Source: Methanoregulaceae archaeon
GTDB lineage: Archaea > Halobacteriota > Methanomicrobia > Methanomicrobiales > Methanospirillaceae
Direction: 5' to 3'
NCBI GenBank assembly: GCA_028679275.1
Contig: JAJRBV010000186.1
Coordinates: 1 to 8,191 of the forward strand
DNA length: 8,191 nucleotides
Made by a program: the position numbers and the translations under genes. Below are positions 1-6,747 of the stretch, one piece after another; the first letter of the stretch is position 1, and the number at the start of each line of letters is the position of its first letter. The notes below the pieces were generated by a model. That model saw only the letters and a program-made list of their open reading frames with translations. It made no database searches and was not told the DNA's origin.

Positions 1-1211
1 AACCGGCAACAGGTATCAGCAGGGAGGAGGCGGCAGGGAGGATTGCATCTGAGAGCTCGACCGGAACCTGGACAACGCTCTTCTCTCTCCCCCCGCGAAT
101 GAAAGAGCTGCAGGCAACAGCGTTTGAAATGGAGGGTTCCTATGTGCAGATCGCCTACCCGCTTGCTTTATGGGAGGAGGGAAATGCCTCCCAGCTGCTG
201 AGCGGAATTGCCGGGAACATATTCGGAATGAAAGCGTTGAAAACCCTCAGGCTGATCGATGTATCCCTTCCCCGGGCTTATCTCGAGCAATTCAAAGGTC
301 CACATTTCGGAATGGAAGGAATCCGGGATATGATGAAGATCCACGGGCGCCCTCTTACGGGGGCGGTCCCAAAACCGAAGGTGGGATTTTCTGCAGCGGA
401 ACATGCTGATATCGGATTTGAGACCTGGATGGGGGGATTTGATTTTGTCAAGGATGATGAGAACCTGACATCGACATCATTCAACAGGTTCGAGGACCGG
501 GCCCGGCTCCTTGCAAAAATGAGGGACAAAGCCGAGCAAATCACAGGAGAAAATAAATCCGCGTTTATCAATATTACTGCCGATACCCTCACCATGGAAA
601 AAAGGGCTTCTTTTCTCGCCGAACTTTGTTGGAATTATGCAATGATCGATGTCGTTGTTGCAGGCACTTCTGCTGTCTCCTCGCTCAGGGATTACTGTTC
701 AGACCTCGGACTCGCAATTCATGCTCACCGGGCGATGCATGCAGCATTCGATCGAAATCCAAAGCATGGCATCTCTATGCAGTTCCTTGCAAAGCTGATG
801 CGCCTTATCGGGGTGAGCCAGATCCATACCGGGACTGCCGTCGGGAAACTCACCGGCACGAAAAAGGAAGTGAGACTTCTTGCGGATGTCCTCCGGAATT
901 CCCTTACAAAAGCCTCCGGTCGAATTCTTCTTGAACAGGACTGGGGGAGCATCAAGAGTGCATTTCCGGTCTCTTCAGGCGGGCTTCATCCCGGGCTTGT
1001 CCCTGAGGTTCTCGACATCTATGGGACAGACCTCGTTTTACTGGTCAGCGGAGGGATACACGGTCATCCCGATGGTACCAGGGCAGGGGCGCAGGCTACC
1101 ATGCAGGCGATTGAGGCATGGAACGAAGGGCTGACTCTCCAGGAAAAGGCATCGGAATCACGGGAACTTGCCCGTGCACTTGAAAAGTGGGGGTACTATA
1201 AGCCGAAATGA
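1..1211 (+). CDS. rbcL: Form III RuBisCO large subunit (5' partial)
   Basis: Ribulose-1,5-bisphosphate carboxylase of the archaeal type. It joins CO2 to RuBP and yields two 3-phosphoglycerates, in AMP/nucleoside salvage or, in some Methanomicrobiales that have phosphoribulokinase, the reductive hexulose-phosphate pathway. The frame is open to the left edge, so the start lies upstream; perhaps 30-40 residues are missing. The first codons already read SESSTGTWT (51-71), holding the equivalents of spinach E60, T65 and W66. Counting from the internal Met at 99, I see GNIFG (N123 equivalent, residue 40), PKPK (K175 at 92), GGFDFVKDDE (carbamylated K201 at 118, D203 at 120, E204 at 121), HAHRAMHAA (H294 at 210), QIHTGTAVGK (H327 at 243, K334 at 250) and PVSSGG (S379 at 293). 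The phosphate loop reads SGGIHGHP, with Ser where spinach has Gly403. The full catalytic set argues against a form IV RuBisCO-like protein. Form III rather than I/II is judged from overall sequence and inferred host. No pathway partner genes are in view. Confidence 0.95.
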   Translation, partial: PATGISREEAAGRIASESSTGTWTTLFSLPPRMKELQATAFEMEGSYVQIAYPLALWEEGNASQLLSGIAGNIFGMKALKTLRLIDVSLPRAYLEQFKGPHFGMEGIRDMMKIHGRPLTGAVPKPKVGFSAAEHADIGFETWMGGFDFVKDDENLTSTSFNRFEDRARLLAKMRDKAEQITGENKSAFINITADTLTMEKRASFLAELCWNYAMIDVVVAGTSAVSSLRDYCSDLGLAIHAHRAMHAAFDRNPKHGISMQFLAKLMRLIGVSQIHTGTAVGKLTGTKKEVRLLADVLRNSLTKASGRILLEQDWGSIKSAFPVSSGGLHPGLVPEVLDIYGTDLVLLVSGGIHGHPDGTRAGAQATMQAIEAWNEGLTLQEKASESRELARALEKWGYYKPK

Positions 1212-1212
1212 G

Positions 1213-1260
1213 GTACCTGGATCAGGTCCCTAACCGGACACCGTGTATGGCATACCAGGT
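1213..1260. repeat. Cluster of short inverted repeats after rbcL
   Basis: The 93-bp gap between rbcL and the next gene holds three small inverted repeats. They are ACCTG-GAT-CAGGT (1215-1227), GTATG-G-CATAC (1245-1255), and a larger pairing of ACCTGG (1215-1220) with CCAGGT (1255-1260) that encloses both. They could form hairpins in the rbcL 3' end or serve as a protein-binding site for the next gene. Each arm is only 5-6 bp, so chance is a real alternative. No oligo-T run follows, so this is not a typical archaeal terminator. Confidence 0.25.
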
Positions 1261-1304
1261 TATTTCATAGGAGTAACGTCCTTGGAAAAGAATGAAAATA
1301 AAAA

Positions 1305-1748
1305 ATGACCGATAAAGGAGAGGAACCCGACATCGATATGGACGATTGTGAACAGTGCGGGCTCTGCTGCAGGATTTTTGGGAATTCGATCACCCCGACC
1401 GTCATGAATCTCTATTTCTGGATTGAACAGGGCAGGAAGGATATTCTCCGGTATTTTTCTGCTGCAAGGAGCGATGGGCTCTTTGTAAACTGTGCTGATC
1501 TGACACCGGATGATCTCGGATCAGTCATCATGATCGAGATGAGAAATCCTGATACAGGCGAGTATCCCACAGTCTGCCCGTTTTTAAAACGGATTGAAAA
1601 AGACCGTTATATCTGTGGCATTCATGCGGTAAAACCGGAGATGTGCCGGAGTTACCAGCCATGGGTGTGGGGGGAGACGTATTTCGGGCGCTGCAAAGCG
1701 CTTAAAAGGAGTGACAACCGGTATATCTGGAGACATATCTGTGAATAA
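1305..1748 (+). CDS. YkgJ-family cysteine-cluster protein
   Basis: A 147-residue protein of the YkgJ/UPF0153 family (putative zinc- or iron-chelating cysteine-cluster proteins; biochemical role not established). The N-terminal signature C-X2-C-X2-CC is at C15, C18, C21 and C22 (CEQCGLCC). The family's other cysteines follow: CPFL at C91, CGIHAVKPEMC at C104-C114, and C130 near the end, with the usual R-x-Y-x-P-W after C114. C63 and C146 are extra. There is no signal peptide or membrane segment, so it should be cytosolic. An in-frame stop (1299-1301) lies just before the ATG at 1305, so no earlier start is possible. The upstream sequence is A-rich with no clear ribosome binding site, consistent with a short or absent leader. 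It follows rbcL on the same strand by 93 bp; co-transcription is possible but unproven. Confidence 0.85.
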   Translation: MTDKGEEPDIDMDDCEQCGLCCRIFGNSITPTVMNLYFWIEQGRKDILRYFSAARSDGLFVNCADLTPDDLGSVIMIEMRNPDTGEYPTVCPFLKRIEKDRYICGIHAVKPEMCRSYQPWVWGETYFGRCKALKRSDNRYIWRHICE

Positions 1749-1823
1749 TATCGAACAGACCGGGTGTACCTTCTGTGCTGCCTGATTAGGGGGAGCGCGG
1801 CGAGAAAGGAAAAACAAACCGGA

Positions 1824-1832
1824 TTTATTATT
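1824..1832 (+). promoter_or_regulatory. Possible archaeal TATA box before the cysteine hydrolase
   Basis: The AT-rich word TTTATTATT stands out in a GC-rich gap, preceded by a purine-rich stretch (AAAACAAACC, 1811-1820) that could be a BRE. It would start transcription near 1850 and give a leader of about 70 nt to the gene at 1921. A weaker alternative, GTATACT near 1899, lies closer to the start. This is read by eye from the general archaeal consensus only. The rest of the 172-bp gap holds no visible gene. Confidence 0.25.
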
Positions 1833-1877
1833 CTGGGTTCATGTCACTCCTGCGCGATCTCACCGGGCCGGCAGACC

Positions 1878-1883
1878 TTTTTT
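1878..1883 (+). terminator. Possible oligo-T terminator after the YkgJ-type gene
   Basis: A run of six T on the + strand, followed by CC and further pyrimidines, lies 130 bp past the stop of the cysteine-cluster gene. Archaeal RNA polymerase commonly ends at such T-tracts without a hairpin. It is also downstream of the candidate TATA box at 1824-1832, so one of the two readings is probably wrong. Confidence 0.25.
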
Positions 1884-1920
1884 CCTGTCTTAACTCCACG
1901 TATACTGAGGCGTATGAACC

Positions 1921-2490
1921 ATGAGAAAACCCGCACTCCTTATTATCGATATGCAGAATGATTTTGTCCGGGAAGGCGCTCCCCTCAAGGTAGGAGATGC
2001 GGGCCTGATAACAGGAAAGATCCAGTCAGTCCTGGAGAGCTTCAGAAGAAACCGGCTCCCGGTCTTCCATGTACTCCGTGTACATCGCAGGGATGGTTCC
2101 GATGTCGAGATTTTCCGAAAAGATCTCTTCAGAACGTCGCCATTTGCCGTGGAAGGGACGAAGGGAGCAGGGATTATCAGCGAGCTCGAACCACGCGAAG
2201 GTGAATATATCATCAGGAAAACCAGGATGAGCGCATTCATGCATACCGATCTCGACCTTCTGCTCCGGACACTTGGGGTTGACACGGTCTTTGTCACCGG
2301 AATCCAGACTCCTAACTGTATCCGCACGACGGTTTTTGATGCCTGTGCCCTCAACTACCGGGTAATTCTTGTAAAAGATGCCGTTGCGGCAAAGAACCAG
2401 GCTATTCATCAAGCCAATTGCGGTGATATGGAAGCGATCGGGGTGGGCATTGTCCGGTCTGTTGATATCGAACAGATGATCAGGTCCTGA
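1921..2490 (+). CDS. Isochorismatase-like cysteine hydrolase
   Basis: A 189-residue protein of the isochorismatase/nicotinamidase superfamily, cytosolic hydrolases of amide or ester bonds in small molecules. The expected Asp-Lys-Cys triad is visible: D10 in LLIIDMQNDF, K100 in IIRKTRMSAF, and nucleophile C133 in TGIQTPNCIRTT, with the usual loop before the cysteine that carries a cis-peptide in this family. The segment after C133 (TVFDACALNYRVILVKDA) is also characteristic. The substrate cannot be told: nicotinamidases normally have a metal-binding Asp-His-His set, which I do not clearly see, so nicotinamidase is not claimed. The ATG at 1921 is preceded by an in-frame stop (1915-1917) and by GAGG (1907-1910) at 10-nt spacing, which fixes the start. 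It is convergent with the uracil-DNA glycosylase gene, 57 bp apart, with no clear T-run between them. Confidence 0.9.
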   Translation: MRKPALLIIDMQNDFVREGAPLKVGDAGLITGKIQSVLESFRRNRLPVFHVLRVHRRDGSDVEIFRKDLFRTSPFAVEGTKGAGIISELEPREGEYIIRKTRMSAFMHTDLDLLLRTLGVDTVFVTGIQTPNCIRTTVFDACALNYRVILVKDAVAAKNQAIHQANCGDMEAIGVGIVRSVDIEQMIRS

Positions 2491-2547
2491 AGGGAACTCA
2501 TCGGAATGCATGCGCAGGCGTCCCGGTCTGCCGTCACTCCCGATTGA

Positions 2548-3165
2548 CTAATCTTCCGATCCCGGATTATTCCTGCCAGATCTCTCCTTTTTCTGAAGCT
2601 GTTTCCCAATGACTCTGAAATCCTCGAAAACAGCACCTTTGAGGAGTGGATTATGGGTCACTGCGGCAGGATGATACACGGGGATTATTACGATCTGCCT
2701 GTGGGGAGTTGATGAGTGGAATACCGTTCCATGGATACTGCCGAGAGATCCATGGGGGATCCCAAAGTGGGAGAAGACCTGTTCTGAAGCGAGACGTCCC
2801 ATCGGGACAATAATTTCAGGGGAGAGAAGGTCGATCTGCCGGCCAAGATACCCTGCACAGGCAGCAATTTCATCCTTCCGGGGAATCCTGTTTCCGGGAG
2901 GCCTGCATTTTATGATGCTTGTGATAAAAACACTGCACCGTTCAAGGCCGATGGAAGAGAGGAGTTCTTCGAGAACCGCACCGGCACGGCCTACGAACGG
3001 TCTTCCCGTGAGATCCTCATTTCTGCCCGGTGCTTCCCCAATGAAAAGCAGTCCGGACGGTACGGGGCCTTCTCCCGGAACCGCATTGATCCTGTCCCGG
3101 GACAGCCTGCACCGGGTACACGTGACAATATCTCTGTTGAGTGCCCGGACTGCCTCCTGCTCCAT
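2548..3165 (-). CDS. udg: Family 4 uracil-DNA glycosylase (Fe-S type)
   Basis: Removes uracil, mostly from cytosine deamination, from DNA as the first step of base excision repair. The 205 residues show the family 4 layout. Four cysteines can hold the [4Fe-4S] cluster: C16 and C19 (CTRC), C87 (IIKCRPPGNR) and C103, with 15 residues between the last two. Motif A is GEAPGRNED, with E44 in the position typical of family 4. The C-terminal motif is YHPAA with H165. Length fits the family (about 190-220). The C-terminal tail (KKERSGRNNPGSED) is polar and probably disordered. An in-frame stop lies two codons before the ATG and no alternative start precedes the first cysteine pair, so the start is firm, although no ribosome binding site is evident. 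It lies 148 bp downstream of the extended Isf gene on the same strand. Confidence 0.93.
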   Translation of the reverse strand: MEQEAVRALNRDIVTCTRCRLSRDRINAVPGEGPVPSGLLFIGEAPGRNEDLTGRPFVGRAGAVLEELLSSIGLERCSVFITSIIKCRPPGNRIPRKDEIAACAGYLGRQIDLLSPEIIVPMGRLASEQVFSHFGIPHGSLGSIHGTVFHSSTPHRQIVIIPVYHPAAVTHNPLLKGAVFEDFRVIGKQLQKKERSGRNNPGSED

Positions 3166-3170
3166 GCATC

Positions 3171-3231
3171 ATATATATCTGTGTCAGTCGGGATTAGGAT
3201 ATCCTTTCCGAGTGCCCGATTGAACCCGGGC
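3171..3231 (-). promoter_or_regulatory. Palindromes and AT-box upstream of udg
   Basis: The gap between udg and the gene behind it holds three small structures. ATATATA (about 3171-3178) lies only a few bases from the udg ATG, too close to be a normal TATA box for that start. A perfect 10-bp palindrome AGGATATCCT lies at 3196-3205. A hairpin with 5-bp arms GCCCG/CGGGC (3214-3218, 3227-3231) has an 8-nt loop. Any of these could be a binding site or leader structure. None matches a regulator I recognise. Confidence 0.25.
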
Positions 3232-3275
3232 CGGATGGGGAAGGATAGGAATTTCCCGTTGGGACAGGGAAGTGG

Positions 3276-3298
3276 AAAATCCGGGAAAATGATCAAAA
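3276..3298 (-). terminator. Triple T-tract after the extended Isf gene
   Basis: On the - strand three TTTT tracts are spaced about 10 nt apart (A-tracts on + at 3276-3279, 3286-3289 and 3295-3298), starting about 16 nt past the stop of the Isf gene. Clustered oligo-T tracts are the usual intrinsic terminator in archaea, so this probably separates the Isf transcript from udg. Confidence 0.45.
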
Positions 3299-3313
3299 TT
3301 TCGCATTAAATGG

Positions 3314-4192
3314 TTATTCAAGCACATTTTCCACCGCTTTGTTAATCTTCTGCTCTGCTCCGGTTACGTTTCTTATGTCCTTTATCCGGTCGAGGTCATC
3401 GATGAGAACCGACCCTGAGGGTCTGATATGGATATTTTCCATAAATGCATCGACAACCCTGGTGACGCAGGTGAAATTCTTTTTTCCTTTCCTCCCGGCC
3501 ACTGAGATAAGCAGCCCTTTCTTGCCAGGGGAATGACCATTGAGAACCTGCCAGGCATGGTACGCCTGGCATCGATCGAATACGATCTTGAGGCTTCCGG
3601 GAACGGTGTTGGTATAAACGGGACTACAGATAATGACGACCCGGGCACCGGAGATTGCCCGGATGATACCGGCCATATCATCGTTAAAAATACAGGTTCC
3701 TGTATTATAGCACTGGTAGCAGCCGATGCAAGCCCGTATCGTCAGGTCATCGAGGTATACCACCCCGGCCGTTCTGCCGGCACGTTCTGCCAAAGCTCGT
3801 GCCCATCCTGCTGTCACACTGCAGTTCCCGGCCGGTCTCGGGCTTCCCTGCAGGATCAGGACTTCGGGAGTACTGGAAACAGCAAATGATCTGATCTCCC
3901 GGCTCTCATGCCATATCTGAAATTCAGAAGGATCTGACAGAAGTTCGCGCGTCCATTCATCCGATTTTGCTTCCAGGACTCCAAGGGCACTGATCGGGGA
4001 CGAAGGGGGATATTCATAGGTGTTTGTCCTGAAGAGAGCGATGACGTTCTCTTCCGAAACGATGCGCAGGGTGTAGATGGTCATACCCGGATAGTGTGCC
4101 CCGAGGTATCGTTCCGTGATGAGCAGGATATAGGTCCGGTCAGGTGTTTTAATCTCTTTTCTCTGCAGGATTTTATCTTCCCCGGCCTTCAT
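3314..4192 (-). CDS. Iron-sulfur flavoprotein (Isf family) with N-terminal extension
   Basis: A 292-residue protein in two parts. Residues about 108-292 form a flavodoxin-like NADPH-dependent FMN reductase/Isf domain. FMN phosphate loop GSPRPAGNCS is at 116-125, a compact cysteine motif C-X2-C-X2-C-X5-C at C155, C158, C161 and C167, and the SPVYTNTVPG flavin segment at 190-199. Methanosarcina Isf carries FMN plus a [4Fe-4S] cluster on such a motif and takes electrons from ferredoxin; reduction of O2 or peroxide has been proposed. Residues 1-107 are extra. They look globular and strand-rich (TYILLITERY, TIYTLRIVSEENVIALF), with no cysteine and no membrane segment, and I do not recognise the fold. 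The ORF is continuous, so this is a real fusion or extension unless a later start is used. No Met codon near the domain boundary suggests one. The gene is divergent from the GntP-like permease gene. Confidence 0.85.
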   Translation of the reverse strand: MKAGEDKILQRKEIKTPDRTYILLITERYLGAHYPGMTIYTLRIVSEENVIALFRTNTYEYPPSSPISALGVLEAKSDEWTRELLSDPSEFQIWHESREIRSFAVSSTPEVLILQGSPRPAGNCSVTAGWARALAERAGRTAGVVYLDDLTIRACIGCYQCYNTGTCIFNDDMAGIIRAISGARVVIICSPVYTNTVPGSLKIVFDRCQAYHAWQVLNGHSPGKKGLLISVAGRKGKKNFTCVTRVVDAFMENIHIRPSGSVLIDDLDRIKDIRNVTGAEQKINKAVENVLE

Positions 4193-4294
4193 TACGAGAC
4201 AATCATCGTCCCTGCCCTTATTTGCTTTGTCCCGGGAAACGGCCTGAATGATGATTGCCGGAGAGATCTGTATTTATTACTAAGGAATCCCTGA
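4193..4294. promoter_or_regulatory. Divergent promoter region, isf / permease
   Basis: This 102-bp gap must carry the start signals of both flanking genes. On +, TTTATTA (4273-4279) is a fair TATA box; it would place the start of transcription near 4300, giving an almost leaderless mRNA. On -, AAATAAGG (about 4218-4225) lies roughly 25-30 nt before the Isf ATG and could likewise give a near-leaderless transcript. Joint regulation of the two genes is possible. These are visual matches to the general archaeal pattern. Confidence 0.35.
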
Positions 4295-5581
4295 GTGTAT
4301 CAGATGGATCCGCTCCCTGCATTTGGCCTGACCCTTATTCTTATCTCATTTCTTGGGATACGATTCAGGATCCCGCCGATTTTCAATTTAATCGGGGGAG
4401 CTCTCTTTCTTGGAATTCTCACGGGCATGCCTCCCGACCAGCTGATTACTGTGATTACTTCAGGCATTGGGCGGATCTTTGCCCTGTTCGCCCTTATTAT
4501 TCTCTCGGGGGCTATCATCGCATCAACCCTTGAAGAGCAGGGGTATATTGAGCGGATCGTGGAAGATGGCAGAAGATATTCCGGCAACCCGTTTACAATA
4601 TCAGGGCTCTCCGGTTACCTGCTGGCGCTTCCGGTCGCCTGCAGTGTGACCGCTTTTATCATCCTCACTCCGGTCATCAAAGGATTCGGGAATGATGAAT
4701 ACAGGAGACGGATGCTCCTGTATTGTGCAGCCGTAGGAAGCCTGATCTCATTCGGGCTCGTGTACCCTGCCCCCGCGGTTATCCCCCTTCTCCAGTCCCT
4801 CGCTCCCGATCTCTCTCCACTATGGTATGATGCACTTGCCATACCTCTCTCCCTCTCCCTTCTTGCCGTTTTTTTAATCGTTTACCGGATGTGGTCCGGA
4901 TGTGGAAAAAAATCCGGAGATGCAACGGGTGGTTGCAATGAACCTCCGGATAACCGAATGCCCGGGGTGAAGCGGAATCTCCGCCCGTACGCTCCTTTTA
5001 TTGCGATTCTTCTCGCTATTCCTCTCGGGCTCGCAATCGGCCTGTCCCCCGGAGCACTCATCCAGGTGATCATGCTGGCGGGTGCTGTGACTGCTCTGGC
5101 CCTGGCCGCTCCTGGCGCACGGGCCGGAGGATTAAAGCGGGGCACACACCATGCCGGGATTATCATATTTGATATATGCGGCGCAGGGGCGCTTGCAGGA
5201 GTGATCCTTGCAAGCGGATTTTCTGAAACTGCATCAGGGCAGATCACCGGGATTGTACCGGCGCTCCTGGTACCTTTCGTACTGGCCTCCCTGATCCAGA
5301 CGGCCCAGGGTTCAAGGGTCGTGACCGCGGTACTGGCAGCCGGGATCCTTGCAGGAACTCCGGTTGCTGCAGCGATTCATCCCGCTGCCCTTGTCCTCAT
5401 GGTCGCGGCCGGTTGTTTCCTCTTCTCATTTGTGACGGACCCCTACTTCTGGATCATAAGCAGGGCTACCGGGGAGGATCTTTCGGGTATGATCCGGCAC
5501 TACACCATTCCTCTGTCGCTGTGCGGTATCGCCCTCTACCTTGTAGCCGTGGGAATTCAGCTCGTTGCTGCTGGGGGGTAA
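4295..5581 (+). CDS. GntP-like permease (gluconate/organic anion symporter family)
   Basis: A 428-residue, very hydrophobic inner-membrane protein with about 10-12 membrane segments and one polar loop near residues 200-232. Family hallmarks of GntP-type H+ symporters are in the second half: GAGALAGVI (296-304), IQTAQGSRVVTA (334-345, compare the family's AQGS-x-x-V) and SFVTDPYFWII (378-388, compare HVNDxGFW). Known members carry gluconate and related sugar acids; the substrate here cannot be told. The GTG at 4295 has AGGA at 4283-4286 with 8-nt spacing. The ATG at 4304 (residue 4) is the alternative and fits better if the TATA box at 4273 is real and the mRNA leaderless. The 3' end overlaps the convergent nitroreductase gene by 25 bp. 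Confidence 0.82.
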   Translation: MYQMDPLPAFGLTLILISFLGIRFRIPPIFNLIGGALFLGILTGMPPDQLITVITSGIGRIFALFALIILSGAIIASTLEEQGYIERIVEDGRRYSGNPFTISGLSGYLLALPVACSVTAFIILTPVIKGFGNDEYRRRMLLYCAAVGSLISFGLVYPAPAVIPLLQSLAPDLSPLWYDALAIPLSLSLLAVFLIVYRMWSGCGKKSGDATGGCNEPPDNRMPGVKRNLRPYAPFIAILLAIPLGLAIGLSPGALIQVIMLAGAVTALALAAPGARAGGLKRGTHHAGIIIFDICGAGALAGVILASGFSETASGQITGIVPALLVPFVLASLIQTAQGSRVVTAVLAAGILAGTPVAAAIHPAALVLMVAAGCFLFSFVTDPYFWIISRATGEDLSGMIRHYTIPLSLCGIALYLVAVGIQLVAAGG

Positions 5582-6669
5582 GCTCCGCTGCCCTTGTTGA
5601 ACTCACGGGGTGCCTGCAGAAGGTCCTCTACCGGTCTCCTTTTTGAGGGAGAGCCGGGGACCGAATAACCAAGCCTGAACAACATCTGGACGGTATGGGT
5701 GTCAGGTATGCCGATAAGGTCCCGGAACTTCTGACCTGGTTCTTCCATGCCCGGATACAGCTCAAGGATCGGGGTCATGGAATGCAGGGAGAGGCCGAGG
5801 GAGGCGGCAGTGAGGTGCACCCGCTGATACGCCCGTCCGGCCCTGACCTGATCATGCCTGAAATTACCCTTTGTAACGATCCAGCCGAATGCCGCGGCAG
5901 AGTCTGCCTGCTTTTGTGTCAGCCTGATAAGGAGTGCCCTGGCGCAACGGGTTTTTGATCCTGCCGGGCACATCCGGAGACGGATTCGTGACAGCCACCC
6001 TGTGACACCGCTGAGACCAAGCTCGCCGCTGCCATACCCGTCCTGCCGTCCCTTGCCGGTCTTGTGATGTAAGCGGATATAGGAAAGGAGTTCTGCAGTG
6101 CGATCGGGATCAGAGAGTTCGATCTCCGTGGCCTCCCTCAGATACCCTGCGAGTTCTTTCCTGAACGGGGGTTCGGCAGAGAATCCGAATGAGGTGAACT
6201 GCTGGTCAAATGAACAGGCAAGGGCAGAAAAGGTCTCCGCCAGAATCTCCTGTGCAGTGTAGATCCTCCTGTTGGTATACCGTGCAGTGAGGAAGGGGAA
6301 GAGAGGATCAGGAACCAAGGTTTCATCGCAGGAAAGTTCGATCCTTGCGACCGGGTGGTCAGGATGAAGGGAGCCACCCGGCAGGCCGGAAGGGAAAAGG
6401 GAAATTTCCGCCCTGTATCCTGCCTCGCGGGCAGCAATGTCCAGGTTCTCGATGAATGCACCGGATGAGATGATTGCCTGCCGTAACGTGGGATCAATCC
6501 GGGGAATAAAACGGTTCGTATCCAGGAAGAGGTCAAGGGATTGAGGGCCCCTGATCAATACCGACCATGGCTGGGTATTCAGCGGGCTCGGTGCTGCCAC
6601 AGAATGAGAGAGAATCCTGTACCAGATATCCGGAGGTTCCGCGGGTGTATCAAAGGGGGGTGTTGTCAT
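5557..6669 (-). CDS. Acg-like nitroreductase-family protein
   Basis: A 370-residue protein of the nitroreductase superfamily, closest in pattern to the long Acg-type proteins known from mycobacteria and other bacteria, which have two nitroreductase-like halves. Visible signatures are AAPSPLNTQPW (25-35; the APS-x-x-N-x-QPW flavin/cofactor region), RYTNRRIY (130-137), LTAASLGLSLHSM (286-298; the second half's alanine-rich helix) and RRPVEDL near the C terminus (344-350). Function in this subfamily is uncertain; some members are thought to sequester FMN rather than reduce a substrate. The ATG at 6669 is chosen because GGAG (6678-6681 on -) lies 8 nt upstream. The frame remains open to a TTG at 6702 that adds 11 polar residues with no supporting site. 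It lies 78 bp behind the SemiSWEET gene and is probably co-transcribed with it. Confidence 0.82.
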   Translation of the reverse strand: MTTPPFDTPAEPPDIWYRILSHSVAAPSPLNTQPWSVLIRGPQSLDLFLDTNRFIPRIDPTLRQAIISSGAFIENLDIAAREAGYRAEISLFPSGLPGGSLHPDHPVARIELSCDETLVPDPLFPFLTARYTNRRIYTAQEILAETFSALACSFDQQFTSFGFSAEPPFRKELAGYLREATEIELSDPDRTAELLSYIRLHHKTGKGRQDGYGSGELGLSGVTGWLSRIRLRMCPAGSKTRCARALLIRLTQKQADSAAAFGWIVTKGNFRHDQVRAGRAYQRVHLTAASLGLSLHSMTPILELYPGMEEPGQKFRDLIGIPDTHTVQMLFRLGYSVPGSPSKRRPVEDLLQAPREFNKGSGAYPPAATS

Positions 6670-6747
6670 GGAACCTTCTCCATCAGGCGATCTGCATGGC
6701 AATGAGACCCGTCACCGGTTCACTGAAGGAATTTCCGGGCATCATCC

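Noticed and set aside
99..101. ATG at 99 as the start of RuBisCO
   Set aside because: The frame is open to the left edge and the preceding codons encode the ESSTGTWT active-site motif, so the true start is outside the window.
1764..1961. 65-codon ORF on + across the gap before the cysteine hydrolase
   Set aside because: Its end overlaps the well-supported hydrolase gene in another frame and its composition is not protein-like.
3205..3240. tRNA T-arm-like sequence (GGTTCAATC) on the - strand
   Set aside because: The stem does not fit a 5-bp/7-nt T-arm, and no acceptor, D-arm or anticodon arm can be formed around it.
2991..3296. 101-codon ORF on - overlapping the udg start
   Set aside because: It lies in another frame of the clearly real udg gene and has no family-like sequence; it is a shadow frame.
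6670..6702. TTG start adding 11 residues to the nitroreductase-family protein
   Set aside because: The ATG at 6669 has a GGAG site at good spacing; the TTG has none and the extra residues are not protein-family-like.
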